Source: Agromyces sp. G08B096 (lineage in GTDB: Bacteria > Actinomycetota > Actinomycetes > Actinomycetales > Microbacteriaceae). Taken from it: a stretch of 64,000 bases of DNA. The notes under the pieces are model-generated. The model was given only the letters and a program-made list of their open reading frames with translations, ran no database searches and had not been told where the DNA came from. Below are positions 18,470-27,279 of this stretch, piece by piece (position 1 is the stretch's first letter; each line of letters opens with the position of its first letter). Position numbers and translations under genes: made by a program. The stretch lies in assembly GCF_040267705.1 (NCBI RefSeq), contig NZ_CP158374.1, positions 3,286,001 through 3,350,000 of the forward strand. Direction: 5' to 3'.

Positions 18470-19561
18470 TCAGCGTCGTGTGACGGGCGCCGTCGACTCG
18501 CGGACCACGAGCTCGGGCTGGAACACGACCTGGTCGCGGAGCGCGGCGGCATCCTGCTCCGTCTCGGCGGGGGCCTGACCGGCGGGGGCCTGACCGGCGG
18601 GGGCCTGACCGGCGGGGGCCTGACCGGCGGCGGCCTCCTTCAGCAGCAGGTCCACGGCGGTGTACCCGATGAGCGCGGCCGGCTGGCGGATGGAGGAGAG
18701 CGGCACCACGGCGGCCGCCGCGAAGTCGATGTCGTCGTAGCCGATCAGCGCGATGTCGTCGGGGACGCGCACGGTGCCCAGCATGACGAGGGCCTGCAGC
18801 ACACCCATCGCGAGCAGGTCGTTGGCAGCGAAGACCGCGTCGGGCCGGTCGCCGGGCGCGCGGTCGCGGATCGCCTCGCCGGCGGTGCGGCCCTGCAGGA
18901 CCGTGAGCGACTCGGTCGGCACGACCTCGAGGGTCGCGCCCGGTTGCGCCTCCACCGCGCGGCGTGCGCCGGCGAGGCGGTCGGCGACCTGGCGGATGCC
19001 CGCGGGCCCGCCGACGAAGGCGATGCGGCGCCGGCCCGTCTCCAGCAGGTGCCGGACGGCGAGCTCGCCGCCGACGACGTCGTCGACCGCGACCGACGAG
19101 AAGCTCCGGTCGGCGGCCTCGCGGTCGACGAGCACGACGGGCGTGCCGCGCGTGCGCAGACGCTGCAGTCGGGGCAGGTCGTCGGCGAGGGGCGAAATGA
19201 GCAGCCCGTGCACGCGCTGCTCCTCGAACAGGTCGAGGTAGCTCGCCTCGCGGTCGGCGTTCTCGTCGCTGTTGCCGAGGAGGATCGTGAGGCCGTCCTC
19301 GGCGGCGCGGTCCTCGGCGCCGCGCGCGATGTCGGTGAAGAACGGGTTCCGCACATCGAGCACCACGAGGCCGATGGAGCGGCTGCGGCCGGCGCGCAGC
19401 TGCCTGGCGGCGTCGTTGCGCACGAACCCCAGCTGCTCGATCGCCGCCAGCACGCGCTCGACGGTGGCGGGCGCGACCTTGTCGGGCCGGTTCAGCACGT
19501 TCGAGACGGTGCCCACGGAGACGGATGCCGCGGCGGCGACATCCCGCACGCTCACTGCCAT
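18470..19561 (-). CDS. LacI-family regulator with an in-frame GQAPA tandem repeat
   Basis: The 363-residue repressor has the helix-turn-helix VSVRDVAAAASVSVGTVSNVLNRPDKV, a ligand domain with GLVVLDVRNPFFTDIARGAED and ends VFQPELVVRESTAP. It is a close paralogue of the next gene, with nearly the same recognition helix and hinge, so both may bind the same operators while sensing different ligands. Between the core and the last strand it carries four GQAPA units absent from the paralogue. ATG at 19561 has GGAGGTGCGA directly before it; GTG at 19573 is an alternative. Probable role: second regulator of rhamnose uptake or catabolism. Confidence 0.9.
   Translation of the reverse strand: MAVSVRDVAAAASVSVGTVSNVLNRPDKVAPATVERVLAAIEQLGFVRNDAARQLRAGRSRSIGLVVLDVRNPFFTDIARGAEDRAAEDGLTILLGNSDENADREASYLDLFEEQRVHGLLISPLADDLPRLQRLRTRGTPVVLVDREAADRSFSSVAVDDVVGGELAVRHLLETGRRRIAFVGGPAGIRQVADRLAGARRAVEAQPGATLEVVPTESLTVLQGRTAGEAIRDRAPGDRPDAVFAANDLLAMGVLQALVMLGTVRVPDDIALIGYDDIDFAAAAVVPLSSIRQPAALIGYTAVDLLLKEAAAGQAPAGQAPAGQAPAGQAPAETEQDAAALRDQVVFQPELVVRESTAPVTRR
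18566..18625. repeat. four perfect 15-bp tandem repeats inside a lacI gene
   Basis: The unit GGCGGGGGCCTGACC repeats four times without change, followed by a degenerate partial unit. In the coding frame it gives GQAPA. Because the unit is a multiple of three, copy-number change by slippage would alter only linker length. Confidence 0.95.
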
Positions 19562-19606
19562 TCGCACCTCCACTGCCTCGTCATGATGGCAGATCCGCGG
19601 CCGGGT

Positions 19607-20635
19607 TCAGCCGGCGCGCGCCGGGCGCGGCGGATCGGTCGAGCGTCGGACGACGAGCTCGGGCTGGAACACGGTCTGCCGCGGGATGAGCTCGGGATCC
19701 GCGGTCTCCTCGAGGAGGATGCGCAGCGCGGTGCGGCCGATCATGGCGCTCGGCTGGCGCATCGACGACAGCGGCACGGCGGCGGCCGAGGCGAACGAGA
19801 TGTCGTCGAAGCCGATGATGGCGATCTCGTCGGGCACGAGCATGCGCCCGTCGACCACGAGCGACTGCAGTAGCCCGAGGGCGATGAGGTCGTTCGCGGC
19901 GAAGAGCGCGTCGGGCCAGAGGCGTCTGGGGCGCTCGAGGATGCGTGCGCCTGCGGCGACGCCCTCCTCGACCGTCATCCCGGCGGTGGCGACGACCTCG
20001 ATCTCGACGGGGACCGCCGCGTTCTCGGCCGCGACCCGCGCCCCGGCGAGCCGATCGGTCACCTGCCGGATGTCGAACGGGCCGCCGACGAACGCGATGC
20101 GCCGCCGCCCGGTCGCGAGCAGATGCTCGACGGCCATTCGGCCGCCGGCGACGCTGTCGACCGACACGGAGCTGAACCGGCTGCTGCCGCCGAACCGGTC
20201 GACGAGGACCGCCGGGATGCCCCGCTCGCGCAACCGCTCGAGCCGGGGCTGGATGTCGCCGTACGGCGCGATGAGCACGCCCCGCACCTGCTGTTCCTCG
20301 AAGAGGTCGAGGTAGAGCCGCTGGCGGGCGAGGTCTTCGTCGGTGTTGCCGTAGAGGATCGCGATGTTGTGCCGGGACGCCTCGTCCTCCGCGCCCCGGA
20401 CGACGTCGTTGAAGAACGGGTTCTGTCCGTTCAGCACGACGAAGCCGACGGTGGTGCTGACGCCGGCGCGGAGCTTCCTGGCCGCGTCGTTCCGGACATA
20501 GCCGAGCGCCTCGATCGCCCGCTGCACCCGCGCGACCGATTCGGCGGAGACCTCGTCGGGGCGGTTCAGCACGTTTGACACCGTGCCGACCGACACCCCG
20601 GCGTGCTGCGCCACATCGCGGATGCTCGCTGGCAA
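19607..20635 (-). CDS. LacI-family repressor of the L-rhamnose regulon
   Basis: The 342-residue protein begins SIRDVAQHAGVSVGTVSNVLNRPDEV (helix-turn-helix and hinge helix) and has FVVLNGQNPFFNDVVRGAEDEA near residue 70. It ends with FGFDD-type ligand-domain strands and VFQPELVVRRSTDPP. It is divergent from the rhamnose ABC operon, and a TGAATCGATTCA palindrome in the 130-base gap is its probable operator. The start codon is TTG at 20635, supported by GAGGAG eight bases upstream and by the family N-terminus. The rare start may keep repressor levels low. L-rhamnose or rhamnulose as ligand is inferred from neighbours. Confidence 0.92.
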   Translation of the reverse strand: MPASIRDVAQHAGVSVGTVSNVLNRPDEVSAESVARVQRAIEALGYVRNDAARKLRAGVSTTVGFVVLNGQNPFFNDVVRGAEDEASRHNIAILYGNTDEDLARQRLYLDLFEEQQVRGVLIAPYGDIQPRLERLRERGIPAVLVDRFGGSSRFSSVSVDSVAGGRMAVEHLLATGRRRIAFVGGPFDIRQVTDRLAGARVAAENAAVPVEIEVVATAGMTVEEGVAAGARILERPRRLWPDALFAANDLIALGLLQSLVVDGRMLVPDEIAIIGFDDISFASAAAVPLSSMRQPSAMIGRTALRILLEETADPELIPRQTVFQPELVVRRSTDPPRPARAG

Positions 20636-20676
20636 ATCGGGCTCCTCGTCGTCGATCGGGCCGGGCCGGTCGCGAC

Positions 20677-20705
20677 TTGACCGGGTCCTGCGGTGTCTTT
20701 AGAGT
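20677..20705 (+). promoter_or_regulatory. promoter of the rhamnose ABC-transporter operon
   Basis: TTGACC (20677-20682) and TAGAGT (20700-20705) are spaced by exactly 17 bases. The predicted start is near 20712, immediately before the operator palindrome. Confidence 0.7.
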
Positions 20706-20721
20706 AGCGATGAATCGCTCC

Positions 20722-20733
20722 TGAATCGATTCA
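20722..20733. promoter_or_regulatory. LacI-type operator TGAATCGATTCA
   Basis: A perfect 12-bp palindrome with central CG, just downstream of the predicted transcription start. An extra half-site TGAATCG begins at 20711. A one-base variant occurs in the same position relative to the rhaM promoter (25632-25643), so the site probably defines the rhamnose regulon. Confidence 0.8.
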
Positions 20734-20765
20734 TCCCGAATTCACCTCGATGAGGAGGAACGCCC

Positions 20766-22292
20766 GTGCAGTCGGACACGCCGCAGCACCCGGCACCGCC
20801 CATGCTGGAGCTCACCCGGGTGGTGAAATCGTTCGGCGCGGTCGTCGCCCTGCGCTCGGGAAGCCTCACGCTCGAACGCGGATCCATCCACGCGCTCGTC
20901 GGCGAGAACGGCGCGGGCAAGTCGACGCTCGTGAAGATCGTCGCCGGGCTCTACCGCCGCGACGCCGGCGACTTCCGCCTGAACGGCGAAGACGTCGACT
21001 TCACCTCGACCGCCCAGTCGAAGGCCGCCGGCATCGCCGTGATCTACCAGGAGCCCACGCTCTTCCCCGACCTCACCGTCACCGAGAACGTGTTCATGGG
21101 CCGCCAGCCCGTCAACCGCTTCGGGCGCATCGACCGCAAGGCCATGCGCACCGAGGTGGAATCGCTCTTCCGACGGCTCGGCGTGCGCATCGATCCCGAT
21201 CGACCCGCCGAGGGCCTCTCGATCGCCGACCAGCAGGTCATCGAGATCGCCAAGGCGGTCTCGCTCGACGCCCGCGTGCTCATCATGGACGAGCCGACCG
21301 CCGCGCTCTCGGGCGTCGAGGTCGAGCGCCTCTTCCAGATCGCCAGGAGCCTCCGCGACGAGGGCCGGGCGCTGCTGTTCATCTCGCACCGCTTCGACGA
21401 GGTCTTCGCCCTCTGCGACACGGTCACGGTCATGCGCGACGGCGCCTACATCAGCACCATGCCCATCGCCGAGACCACGGTCGACGAGCTCGTGCGCCAG
21501 ATGGTCGGCCGCGACGTGACCGAGCTCTTCCCGAAGCAGGAGGCCGAGATCGGTGCACCGCTGCTGGAAGTCGAGGGCCTGACCAGCGCCGGCGTCTTCC
21601 ACGACATCGACTTCACGGTGCGCGCGGGCGAGATCGTCGGGCTCGCCGGCCTCGTCGGCGCCGGCCGCAGCGAGGTGGCGCGCGCCGTGTTCGGCGTCGA
21701 CGGATACGACTCGGGCTCCGTGCGACTGGACGGCACCCAGCTGCCCAAACGCAACCCGAGCGCGGCGATGCGTCAGGGCCTCGCGCTCGTGCCGGAGGAC
21801 CGGCGGCGGCAGGGACTCGTGCTCGAGTCATCCGTCGCTCGCAACGTCACCCTCGCGATCCGCGATCAGCTCGCCCGCGCCGGTCTCATCACGTCGGGCG
21901 TCGAGAACCGCGCCGCCCGGGTGTGGGCGAGCCGGCTCGAGGTGAAGACGACGGCGCTCAGCACCATCGCCGGCACCCTCTCCGGCGGGAACCAGCAGAA
22001 GGTCGTGCTCGGCAAGTGGCTCGCCACCGAGCCGAGGGTGCTCATCATCGACGAGCCCACGCGCGGCATCGACGTGGGCACGAAAGCCGAAGTCCACCGG
22101 CTGCTCTCCGAGCTCGCCGGCCGCGGGATGGGCATCCTCATGATCTCTTCGGAGCTGCCGGAGGTGCTCGGCATGGCCGACCGCGTGCTGGTCATGCACG
22201 AGGGCCGCATCACGGCCGAGCTCGACCGCGCCGAGGCCACCAGCGAGCGGGTCATGTTCGCCGCCACCCACGCGACGGGAGCACACCAGTGA
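20766..22292 (+). CDS. rhamnose ABC importer, duplicated ATP-binding subunit (CUT2)
   Basis: The 508-residue cytoplasmic ATPase has two nucleotide-binding domains, as in RbsA/XylG. Domain 1 has Walker [14 protein letters not shown] near residue 45 and Walker [12 protein letters not shown] near 170. Domain 2 has the degenerate P-loop [15 protein letters not shown] near 295, the ABC signature [15 protein letters not shown] and [13 protein letters not shown] near 435. It powers the two downstream permeases and corresponds to the ATPase of rhizobial rhaSTPQ systems (by context). The start is GTG at 20766 with GAGGAGGAACGCCC before it. It overlaps the first permease by four bases (GTGA). Confidence 0.95.
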   Translation: MQSDTPQHPAPPMLELTRVVKSFGAVVALRSGSLTLERGSIHALVGENGAGKSTLVKIVAGLYRRDAGDFRLNGEDVDFTSTAQSKAAGIAVIYQEPTLFPDLTVTENVFMGRQPVNRFGRIDRKAMRTEVESLFRRLGVRIDPDRPAEGLSIADQQVIEIAKAVSLDARVLIMDEPTAALSGVEVERLFQIARSLRDEGRALLFISHRFDEVFALCDTVTVMRDGAYISTMPIAETTVDELVRQMVGRDVTELFPKQEAEIGAPLLEVEGLTSAGVFHDIDFTVRAGEIVGLAGLVGAGRSEVARAVFGVDGYDSGSVRLDGTQLPKRNPSAAMRQGLALVPEDRRRQGLVLESSVARNVTLAIRDQLARAGLITSGVENRAARVWASRLEVKTTALSTIAGTLSGGNQQKVVLGKWLATEPRVLIIDEPTRGIDVGTKAEVHRLLSELAGRGMGILMISSELPEVLGMADRVLVMHEGRITAELDRAEATSERVMFAATHATGAHQ

Positions 22293-23335
22293 CCGCCACC
22301 ACGCCCCGGGCCCCCGAGAGTCCCCGGACGCCGACCGCCGACGTCACGAGGCGGCTCCGGACCATCGGCGCGGCACGCGAGCTCGGCATCCTGCTCGCCC
22401 TCGTCCTCGTGGTGGTCGCCGCCACGATCGCGAACCCGAACTTCCTCTTCTCCGCCGACGGCTGGCGCGACCTGCTGCTGACGCCGTCGATCCTCGTGCT
22501 CGTCGCCGTCGGCCAGGCGATCGTGCTCATCACGCGAAACGTCGACCTGTCGGTCGGCTCGGTGCTCGGCCTCTCGGCCTACCTCACCGGCCGCCTGTTC
22601 ATCGACCTGCAGGGCATCCCGATCGTCGCGGTCTTCGTCATCGTCATCGTGTTCGGCGCCCTCCTCGGGCTGGTGAACGGCGCCCTCGTGGCGTTCGCCA
22701 AGGTGCCCGCGATGGTGATCACCCTCGGCACGCTCTACGCCTACCGCGGCATCAACGTGCTGTGGGCCGGCAGCGACCGGGTGAACGCGTCCGACCTGCC
22801 CCGAGACTTCCTCGCGCTCGGCACCGGTCAGGTCCTCGGCATCCCGATCCTCGCGCTCATCGCCCTGGTCGTGCTCGTGGTCGCGGCCTGGCTGCTGAAG
22901 AACACCCGCGGCGGCCGCGAGTTCTACGCCATCGGCTCCGACCCCGCCGCGGCGGAGCTGTACGGCCTCCGGGTCACCCGGCGCCTGCTCACCGCGTTCG
23001 TCCTCTCCGGGGCGCTGGCGGGGCTCGCGGGGGTGCTGTACGCGGCCCGCTACGGCACCATCAGCTCGCAGGCCGGATCCGGCTGGGAGCTCGACGCCGT
23101 GGGCGCGGCCGTCATCGGCGGCGTCGCCATCACCGGCGGCGTCGGCTCGGTGTGGGGCGCCGCGATCGGCGCGGTGCTGCTGCTCACGATCAACCGGGCG
23201 CTGCCGATCCTCGGCATCCCCGACTTCTGGCAGCGCGCCGTCGTCGGCGCGCTCATCATCGGCGCGATCGTGCTCGACCGCGTGCTCGCGGTGCGCCAGA
23301 AACGCCGGCTCCTCGAGGCCAGGGAGGACGACTGA
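22289..23335 (+). CDS. rhamnose ABC importer permease 1 (CUT2)
   Basis: The 348-residue RbsC-type permease has a 30-residue polar N-terminus and about ten hydrophobic segments. Family hallmarks are [21 protein letters not shown] near residue 85, [16 protein letters not shown] near 135 and [19 protein letters not shown] near 275. It forms one half of the membrane channel, and the second permease is encoded directly after it. The GTG start at 22289 overlaps the ATPase stop. The C-terminus is charged and cytoplasmic. Confidence 0.94.
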   Translation: MTATTPRAPESPRTPTADVTRRLRTIGAARELGILLALVLVVVAATIANPNFLFSADGWRDLLLTPSILVLVAVGQAIVLITRNVDLSVGSVLGLSAYLTGRLFIDLQGIPIVAVFVIVIVFGALLGLVNGALVAFAKVPAMVITLGTLYAYRGINVLWAGSDRVNASDLPRDFLALGTGQVLGIPILALIALVVLVVAAWLLKNTRGGREFYAIGSDPAAAELYGLRVTRRLLTAFVLSGALAGLAGVLYAARYGTISSQAGSGWELDAVGAAVIGGVAITGGVGSVWGAAIGAVLLLTINRALPILGIPDFWQRAVVGALIIGAIVLDRVLAVRQKRRLLEAREDD

Positions 23336-24384
23336 TGACCACGACCACCACGCCGGCCGTGCGCACGTACCGCGACTTCGACCGCCCGCTCTGGCAGCGC
23401 CTGCTCCTCACCCGCGAGATGGCGATCGTGGGCCTGCTCATCGCCGTCGCCGTCGTCGCGTCGCTGACGGTGCGCGGGTTCGGGCAGCCGATCACCGTCA
23501 CCTACCTCATCCTCGACGTCGCCCCCATCCTGCTCATCGCCCTGCCGATGACGCTCGTGATGATCACGGGCGGGATCGACCTGTCGGTGGCCAGCGTCGT
23601 CGGCCTCTCGAGCGTGCTCACCGGCGTGCTCACCCAGGGCGGCGTGCCGTTCGAGCTCGCGGCGGTCATCGCCCTGGTCGTCGGCGCCGCGGCCGGCGCC
23701 GTGAACGGTTTCCTCGTGACCGTGGTCGGCCTGCCCTCGCTCGCGGTCACCATCGGCACGCTCGCCCTCTACCGCGGCCTCGCGGTGGGCCTGCTCGGCA
23801 CGACGGCGGTCACCGACTTCCCCGAGTTCTGGACCGACCTCGCGACCTCCCGCCTTCCCGGCACCAACCTGCCGAGCGTGATCGTGCTCTTCCTGGTGCT
23901 GCTCGCGGTGTTCACGGTGCTGCTGCACTTCACCCCGTTCGGCCGGGGGATCTACGCCATCGGCCTCGCGAGCGAGGCCGCGCGGTTCTCGGGCGTCAAG
24001 GTCGAGCGCACGAAGTTCGTGCTGTTCGTGCTCGCGGGGCTGGTCTCGGCGCTCGCCGGCATCTACTACACGCTGCGCTTCGGCAGTGCGCGGGGCGACA
24101 ACGCCACGGGCATGGAGCTGCAGGTCATCGCGGCCGTGGTGCTCGGCGGCGTGTCGGTCTTCGGCGGTCGAGGCGCGCTGCACGGCGTCGTCGCGGGTGT
24201 CCTGCTCATCGGCATCCTCGCGAGCGCCCTGCGACTTGCGAACGTCACCTCCGATGTCATCAACATCATCACCGGGGCCCTGCTGGTGCTCTCGGTGGTG
24301 ACCTCCAGCTTCCTGGCGTGGCTGCAGCAGCGCCGCAGGTCACCAGGAGGAACACCGCGCGTCGAGGCCTCCACAGCAGGGTGA
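23335..24384 (+). CDS. rhamnose ABC importer permease 2 (CUT2)
   Basis: The 349-residue permease is homologous to the preceding one: MITGGIDLSVASVVGLSSVLTG near residue 80, PSLAVTIGTLALYRGLAVGLL near 135 and AAVVLGGVSVFGGRGALHG near 260. Two distinct permeases with one double ATPase and one binding protein is the layout of rhamnose-type CUT2 importers. ATG at 23335 shares one base with the previous stop (TGATG), so translation is coupled. The last 15 or so residues are polar. Confidence 0.94.
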   Translation: MTTTTTPAVRTYRDFDRPLWQRLLLTREMAIVGLLIAVAVVASLTVRGFGQPITVTYLILDVAPILLIALPMTLVMITGGIDLSVASVVGLSSVLTGVLTQGGVPFELAAVIALVVGAAAGAVNGFLVTVVGLPSLAVTIGTLALYRGLAVGLLGTTAVTDFPEFWTDLATSRLPGTNLPSVIVLFLVLLAVFTVLLHFTPFGRGIYAIGLASEAARFSGVKVERTKFVLFVLAGLVSALAGIYYTLRFGSARGDNATGMELQVIAAVVLGGVSVFGGRGALHGVVAGVLLIGILASALRLANVTSDVINIITGALLVLSVVTSSFLAWLQQRRRSPGGTPRVEASTAG

Positions 24385-24449
24385 CCCGGGCCGCGCGAAC
24401 CGTCGATGCGATCACCCATCGACCACATCCACTGAAGGGAAGAACAACG

Positions 24450-25481
24450 ATGTTTCAGAAGAAGGGCCGGGCCGGCGCGTTCGCCGCGCTCGCGGTGGGC
24501 CTCGCGCTCGTCGCCACGGGCTGCGCCGCCGGCGACGGCGGCTCGGGCGGCGGCGACGGCGGCAGCGGCAACCTCTCCATCACCTTCCTGCCGAAGAACC
24601 TGGGCAACCCGTACTTCGACACCTCGTCGGCCGGCGCACAGGAGGCCATCGAGGAGTTCGACGGCACCTTCGCCGAGGTCGGGCCCGCCGAGGCGACGCC
24701 CGACGCGCAGGTGAGCTACATCAACACGCTCACCCAGCAGGGCGTCGGTGCGATCGCCGTGTCGGCGAACGACCCCGAGGCGATCTGCGACGCGCTGAAC
24801 GAGGCGCGCGACAACGGCGTGAAGGTCGTCACGTTCGACTCCGACACGAACCCCGAGTGCCGCGACCTCTTCGTGAACCAGGCCGACGCCGAGGGCATCG
24901 CGAAGGTGCAGGTCGACCTCATCGCCGAGCAGATCGGCGGCGCGGGCGAAATCGCCATCCTCTCGGCCTCGGCGAACGCGACCAACCAGAACGCGTGGAT
25001 CGAGCTCATGGAGGAGTACCTCGCGAGCGACTACCCTGACATCACGCTGGTGGAGACGGTCTACGGCGACGACGACGACCAGACCTCGTTCGACAAGACC
25101 GCGGCGCTGCTGCAGACGCACCCGAACCTGAAGGGCATCATCTCGCCCACGACGGTCGGCATCGCCGCGGCGGCCCGCTACCTGTCGACGTCGGAGTACC
25201 AGGGCAAGGTCGCGCTGACGGGCCTCGGCACTCCGAACCAGATGCGCGAGTACGTGGAGGACGGCACCGTCACCGCGTTCGCCCTGTGGAACCCGGCCGA
25301 CCTCGGCTACCTCGCGGCGTACGCCTCGAAGGCGCTCATCGAGGGCGAGATCACCGGTGAAGAGGGCGACACGTTCGACGCGGGCAAGCTCGGCGAGTAC
25401 GAGGTGGGCGCCGACGGCGTGGTGCTCCTCGGCGACCCGTTCGTGTTCGATGCGGACAACATCGGCGACTTCGACTTCTGA
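24450..25481 (+). CDS. rhamnose-binding lipoprotein of CUT2 ABC importer
   Basis: The 343-residue exported protein has a signal peptide with lipobox LVATGC near residue 23 and a glycine/aspartate-rich tether (GDGGSGGGDGGSG). The type 1 periplasmic-binding fold follows: ITFLPKNLGNPYFDTSSAGAQEA, AIAVSANDPEAICDALNEARDNGVKVVTFDSDTNPE and GIISPTTVGIAAAARYL. It matches RhaS-type L-rhamnose receptors rather than ribose receptors in these segments. ATG at 24450 has GAAGGGAAG upstream. It is the last transporter gene, followed within 16 bases by a strong terminator. Confidence 0.93.
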   Translation: MFQKKGRAGAFAALAVGLALVATGCAAGDGGSGGGDGGSGNLSITFLPKNLGNPYFDTSSAGAQEAIEEFDGTFAEVGPAEATPDAQVSYINTLTQQGVGAIAVSANDPEAICDALNEARDNGVKVVTFDSDTNPECRDLFVNQADAEGIAKVQVDLIAEQIGGAGEIAILSASANATNQNAWIELMEEYLASDYPDITLVETVYGDDDDQTSFDKTAALLQTHPNLKGIISPTTVGIAAAARYLSTSEYQGKVALTGLGTPNQMREYVEDGTVTAFALWNPADLGYLAAYASKALIEGEITGEEGDTFDAGKLGEYEVGADGVVLLGDPFVFDADNIGDFDF

Positions 25482-25496
25482 TCGAGGCTCGCTCGT

Positions 25497-25528
25497 GACG
25501 GGGGTCGGCGCACAGGCCGGCCCCCGTC
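25497..25528 (+). terminator. rho-independent-type terminator of the rhamnose transport operon
   Basis: Arms GACGGGGGTCGGC and GCCGGCCCCCGTC pair over 13 bp (one G-U) around a 6-base loop, 15 bases after the binding-protein stop. No T-run follows. It separates transport from catabolic genes, which have their own promoter. Confidence 0.75.
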
Positions 25529-25602
25529 GCGCATTCCCGGCGACCGCTTCCGGATCGGCGTCGGAGATGAGAGGGTGAACCCGGCGGAAAGCGCATTCCA
25601 GG

Positions 25603-25643
25603 TTGCGCCGCCGCTTCGGGTCGCCTATCTTTGAAACGATTCA
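25603..25643 (+). promoter_or_regulatory. promoter and operator of the rhamnose catabolic operon
   Basis: TTGCGC (25603-25608) and TATCTT (25626-25631) are spaced by 17 bases. The operator TGAAACGATTCA (25632-25643) follows immediately. It differs by one base from the operator of the transport operon, so one LacI protein probably controls both. Confidence 0.75.
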
Positions 25644-25695
25644 TACCAGGCGGATGCTCCGCCGCCACGATCTCGACGAAACGGAGGGCTCGACG

Positions 25696-26064
25696 ATGAG
25701 CCAGCGCACCACCCCGCAGCGCGTGTGCTTCCAGCTGCAGGTCGATCCCGCCCGCCTCGACGAGTACCGCGAGCGTCACGCCGCCGTCTGGCCCGACATG
25801 CTGTGGGCCATCGAGGCATCCGGCCGGCGCAACTACTCCCTCTTCCTCCGCGAGGACGGCCTGCTCATCGGCTACTACGAGACCGACGACGACGAGGCAT
25901 CCCAGCGCGCCCTCGAGGCGGACCCGCGCACCGCCGCCTGGGAGGCCGACATGGCCGGTTTCTTCGTCGCCCTCGACGGCGCCCGGCCCGACCAGGGCGC
26001 CCCACGACTCACCGAGGTGTTCCACCTCGAAGACCAGCTCGACGCGCTCGGCGATGCGCGCTGA
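25696..26064 (+). CDS. rhaM: L-rhamnose mutarotase
   Basis: The 122-residue protein interconverts alpha and beta anomers of L-rhamnose, supplying the form used by the isomerase. Conserved family segments are present: RVCFQLQVDPARLDEYRERHAAVWPDML, GRRNYSLFLREDGLLIGYYE and the late ARLTEVFHLED-like end. The histidine and tryptophan of HAAVWPDM and the tyrosine of NYSLF correspond to the known active site. ATG at 25696 follows GGAGGGCTCGACG. It leads the catabolic operon, 38 bases before rhaI. Confidence 0.93.
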   Translation: MSQRTTPQRVCFQLQVDPARLDEYRERHAAVWPDMLWAIEASGRRNYSLFLREDGLLIGYYETDDDEASQRALEADPRTAAWEADMAGFFVALDGARPDQGAPRLTEVFHLEDQLDALGDAR

Positions 26065-26102
26065 CGAGGCATCCATCACTCCACACAGAAAGCGATCGAG
26101 AC

Positions 26103-27269
26103 GTGACCAACCTCACCCCTGAGATCCAGGACCAGCTCGCCGCGCAGGCGATCGAGCTGCCCAGCTGGGCGTTCGGCAACTCGGGCACCCGCTTCAAGGT
26201 CTTCGCGACCCCCGGCACCCCGCGCGACCCCTACGAGAAGATCGCGGATGCCGCGCAGGTGCACGAGTACACGCGCCTCGCACCGACCGTGGCGCTGCAC
26301 ATCCCGTGGGACAAGGTCGACTCCTACGACGACCTGCGGAAGCACGCCGAAGACCACGGCGTCGCGCTCGGCACCATCAACTCGAACACCTTCCAGGACG
26401 ACGACTACAAGTTCGGCGCCCTCACCCACGAAGACGCCGCGGTTCGCCGCAAGGCGATCGACCACCACTTCGAGTGCATCGACATCATGCACGCGACGGG
26501 GTCGCGCGACCTCAAGATCTGGCTCGCCGAAGGCTCGAACTACCCGGGCCAGGCCGACCTGCGCGGCCGACAGGACCGCCTGCACGAGTCGCTGCAGGAG
26601 ATCTACGCGCGCCTCGGCGACGACCAGCGCCTCGTGCTCGAGTACAAGTTCTTCGAGCCGGCGTTCTACCACACGGATGTCCCCGACTGGGGCACGAGCT
26701 ACGCCCAGGTCGCCGCGCTCGGCGAGAAGGCCATGGTGTGCCTCGACACCGGCCACCACGCGCCGGGCACGAACATCGAGTTCATCGTCATGCAGCTGCT
26801 GCGCCTCGGCAAGCTCGGCTCGTTCGACTTCAACTCGCGCTTCTACGCCGACGACGACCTCATCGTGGGCGCGGCCGACCCGTTCCAGCTGTTCCGCATC
26901 ATCTTCGAGGTGATCCGCGGCGGCGGGCTGAACCACCCCGACGTCGCGTTCATGCTCGACCAGTGCCACAACGTCGAGGACAAGGTCCCCGGCCAGATCC
27001 GGTCGGTGCTGAACGTGCAGGAGATGACGGCGCGAGCGCTGCTCGTCGACACCGAGGCCCTCCGCGCAGCCCAGGTCTCGGGCGACGTCCTCGAGGCGAA
27101 CCGGATCTTCATGGACGCCTTCTACACCGACGTGCGCCCGGCCCTCGCCGAGTGGCGGGAGTCGCGCGGCCTTCCCGCCGACCCGATGCGCGCGTTCGCC
27201 GAGTCGGGCTACCTCGCGAAGATCGCCGAGGAGCGGGTCGGCGGCGTGCAGGCCGGCTGGGGCGCGTAG
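26103..27269 (+). CDS. rhaI: L-rhamnose isomerase
   Basis: The 388-residue TIM-barrel enzyme converts L-rhamnose to L-rhamnulose. It resembles the Pseudomonas stutzeri type (RhaI), not E. coli RhaA. Landmarks: IELPSWAFGNSGTRFKVF near the start, LKIWLAEGSNYPGQ near 140, VLEYKFFEPAFYHTDVPDWG near 180 (metal-binding glutamate), CLDTGHHAPGTNIEFIV near 215 and DFNSRFYADDDLIVG near 245. The start is GTG at 26103; longer upstream frames read through rhaM out of frame and are not coding. It lies second in the catabolic operon. Confidence 0.95.
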   Translation: MTNLTPEIQDQLAAQAIELPSWAFGNSGTRFKVFATPGTPRDPYEKIADAAQVHEYTRLAPTVALHIPWDKVDSYDDLRKHAEDHGVALGTINSNTFQDDDYKFGALTHEDAAVRRKAIDHHFECIDIMHATGSRDLKIWLAEGSNYPGQADLRGRQDRLHESLQEIYARLGDDQRLVLEYKFFEPAFYHTDVPDWGTSYAQVAALGEKAMVCLDTGHHAPGTNIEFIVMQLLRLGKLGSFDFNSRFYADDDLIVGAADPFQLFRIIFEVIRGGGLNHPDVAFMLDQCHNVEDKVPGQIRSVLNVQEMTARALLVDTEALRAAQVSGDVLEANRIFMDAFYTDVRPALAEWRESRGLPADPMRAFAESGYLAKIAEERVGGVQAGWGA

Positions 27270-27279
27270 GAGCGAGCGG

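Noticed and set aside
18566-18625. Possible CRISPR-like array
   Set aside because: Units are 15 bp with no spacers and lie in frame inside a lacI gene; it is a coding minisatellite.
20750-23335. 861-residue frame apparently fusing a basic protein to the first rhamnose permease
   Set aside because: The first part is an out-of-frame reading of the ATPase gene; the permease starts at the GTGA overlap at 22289.
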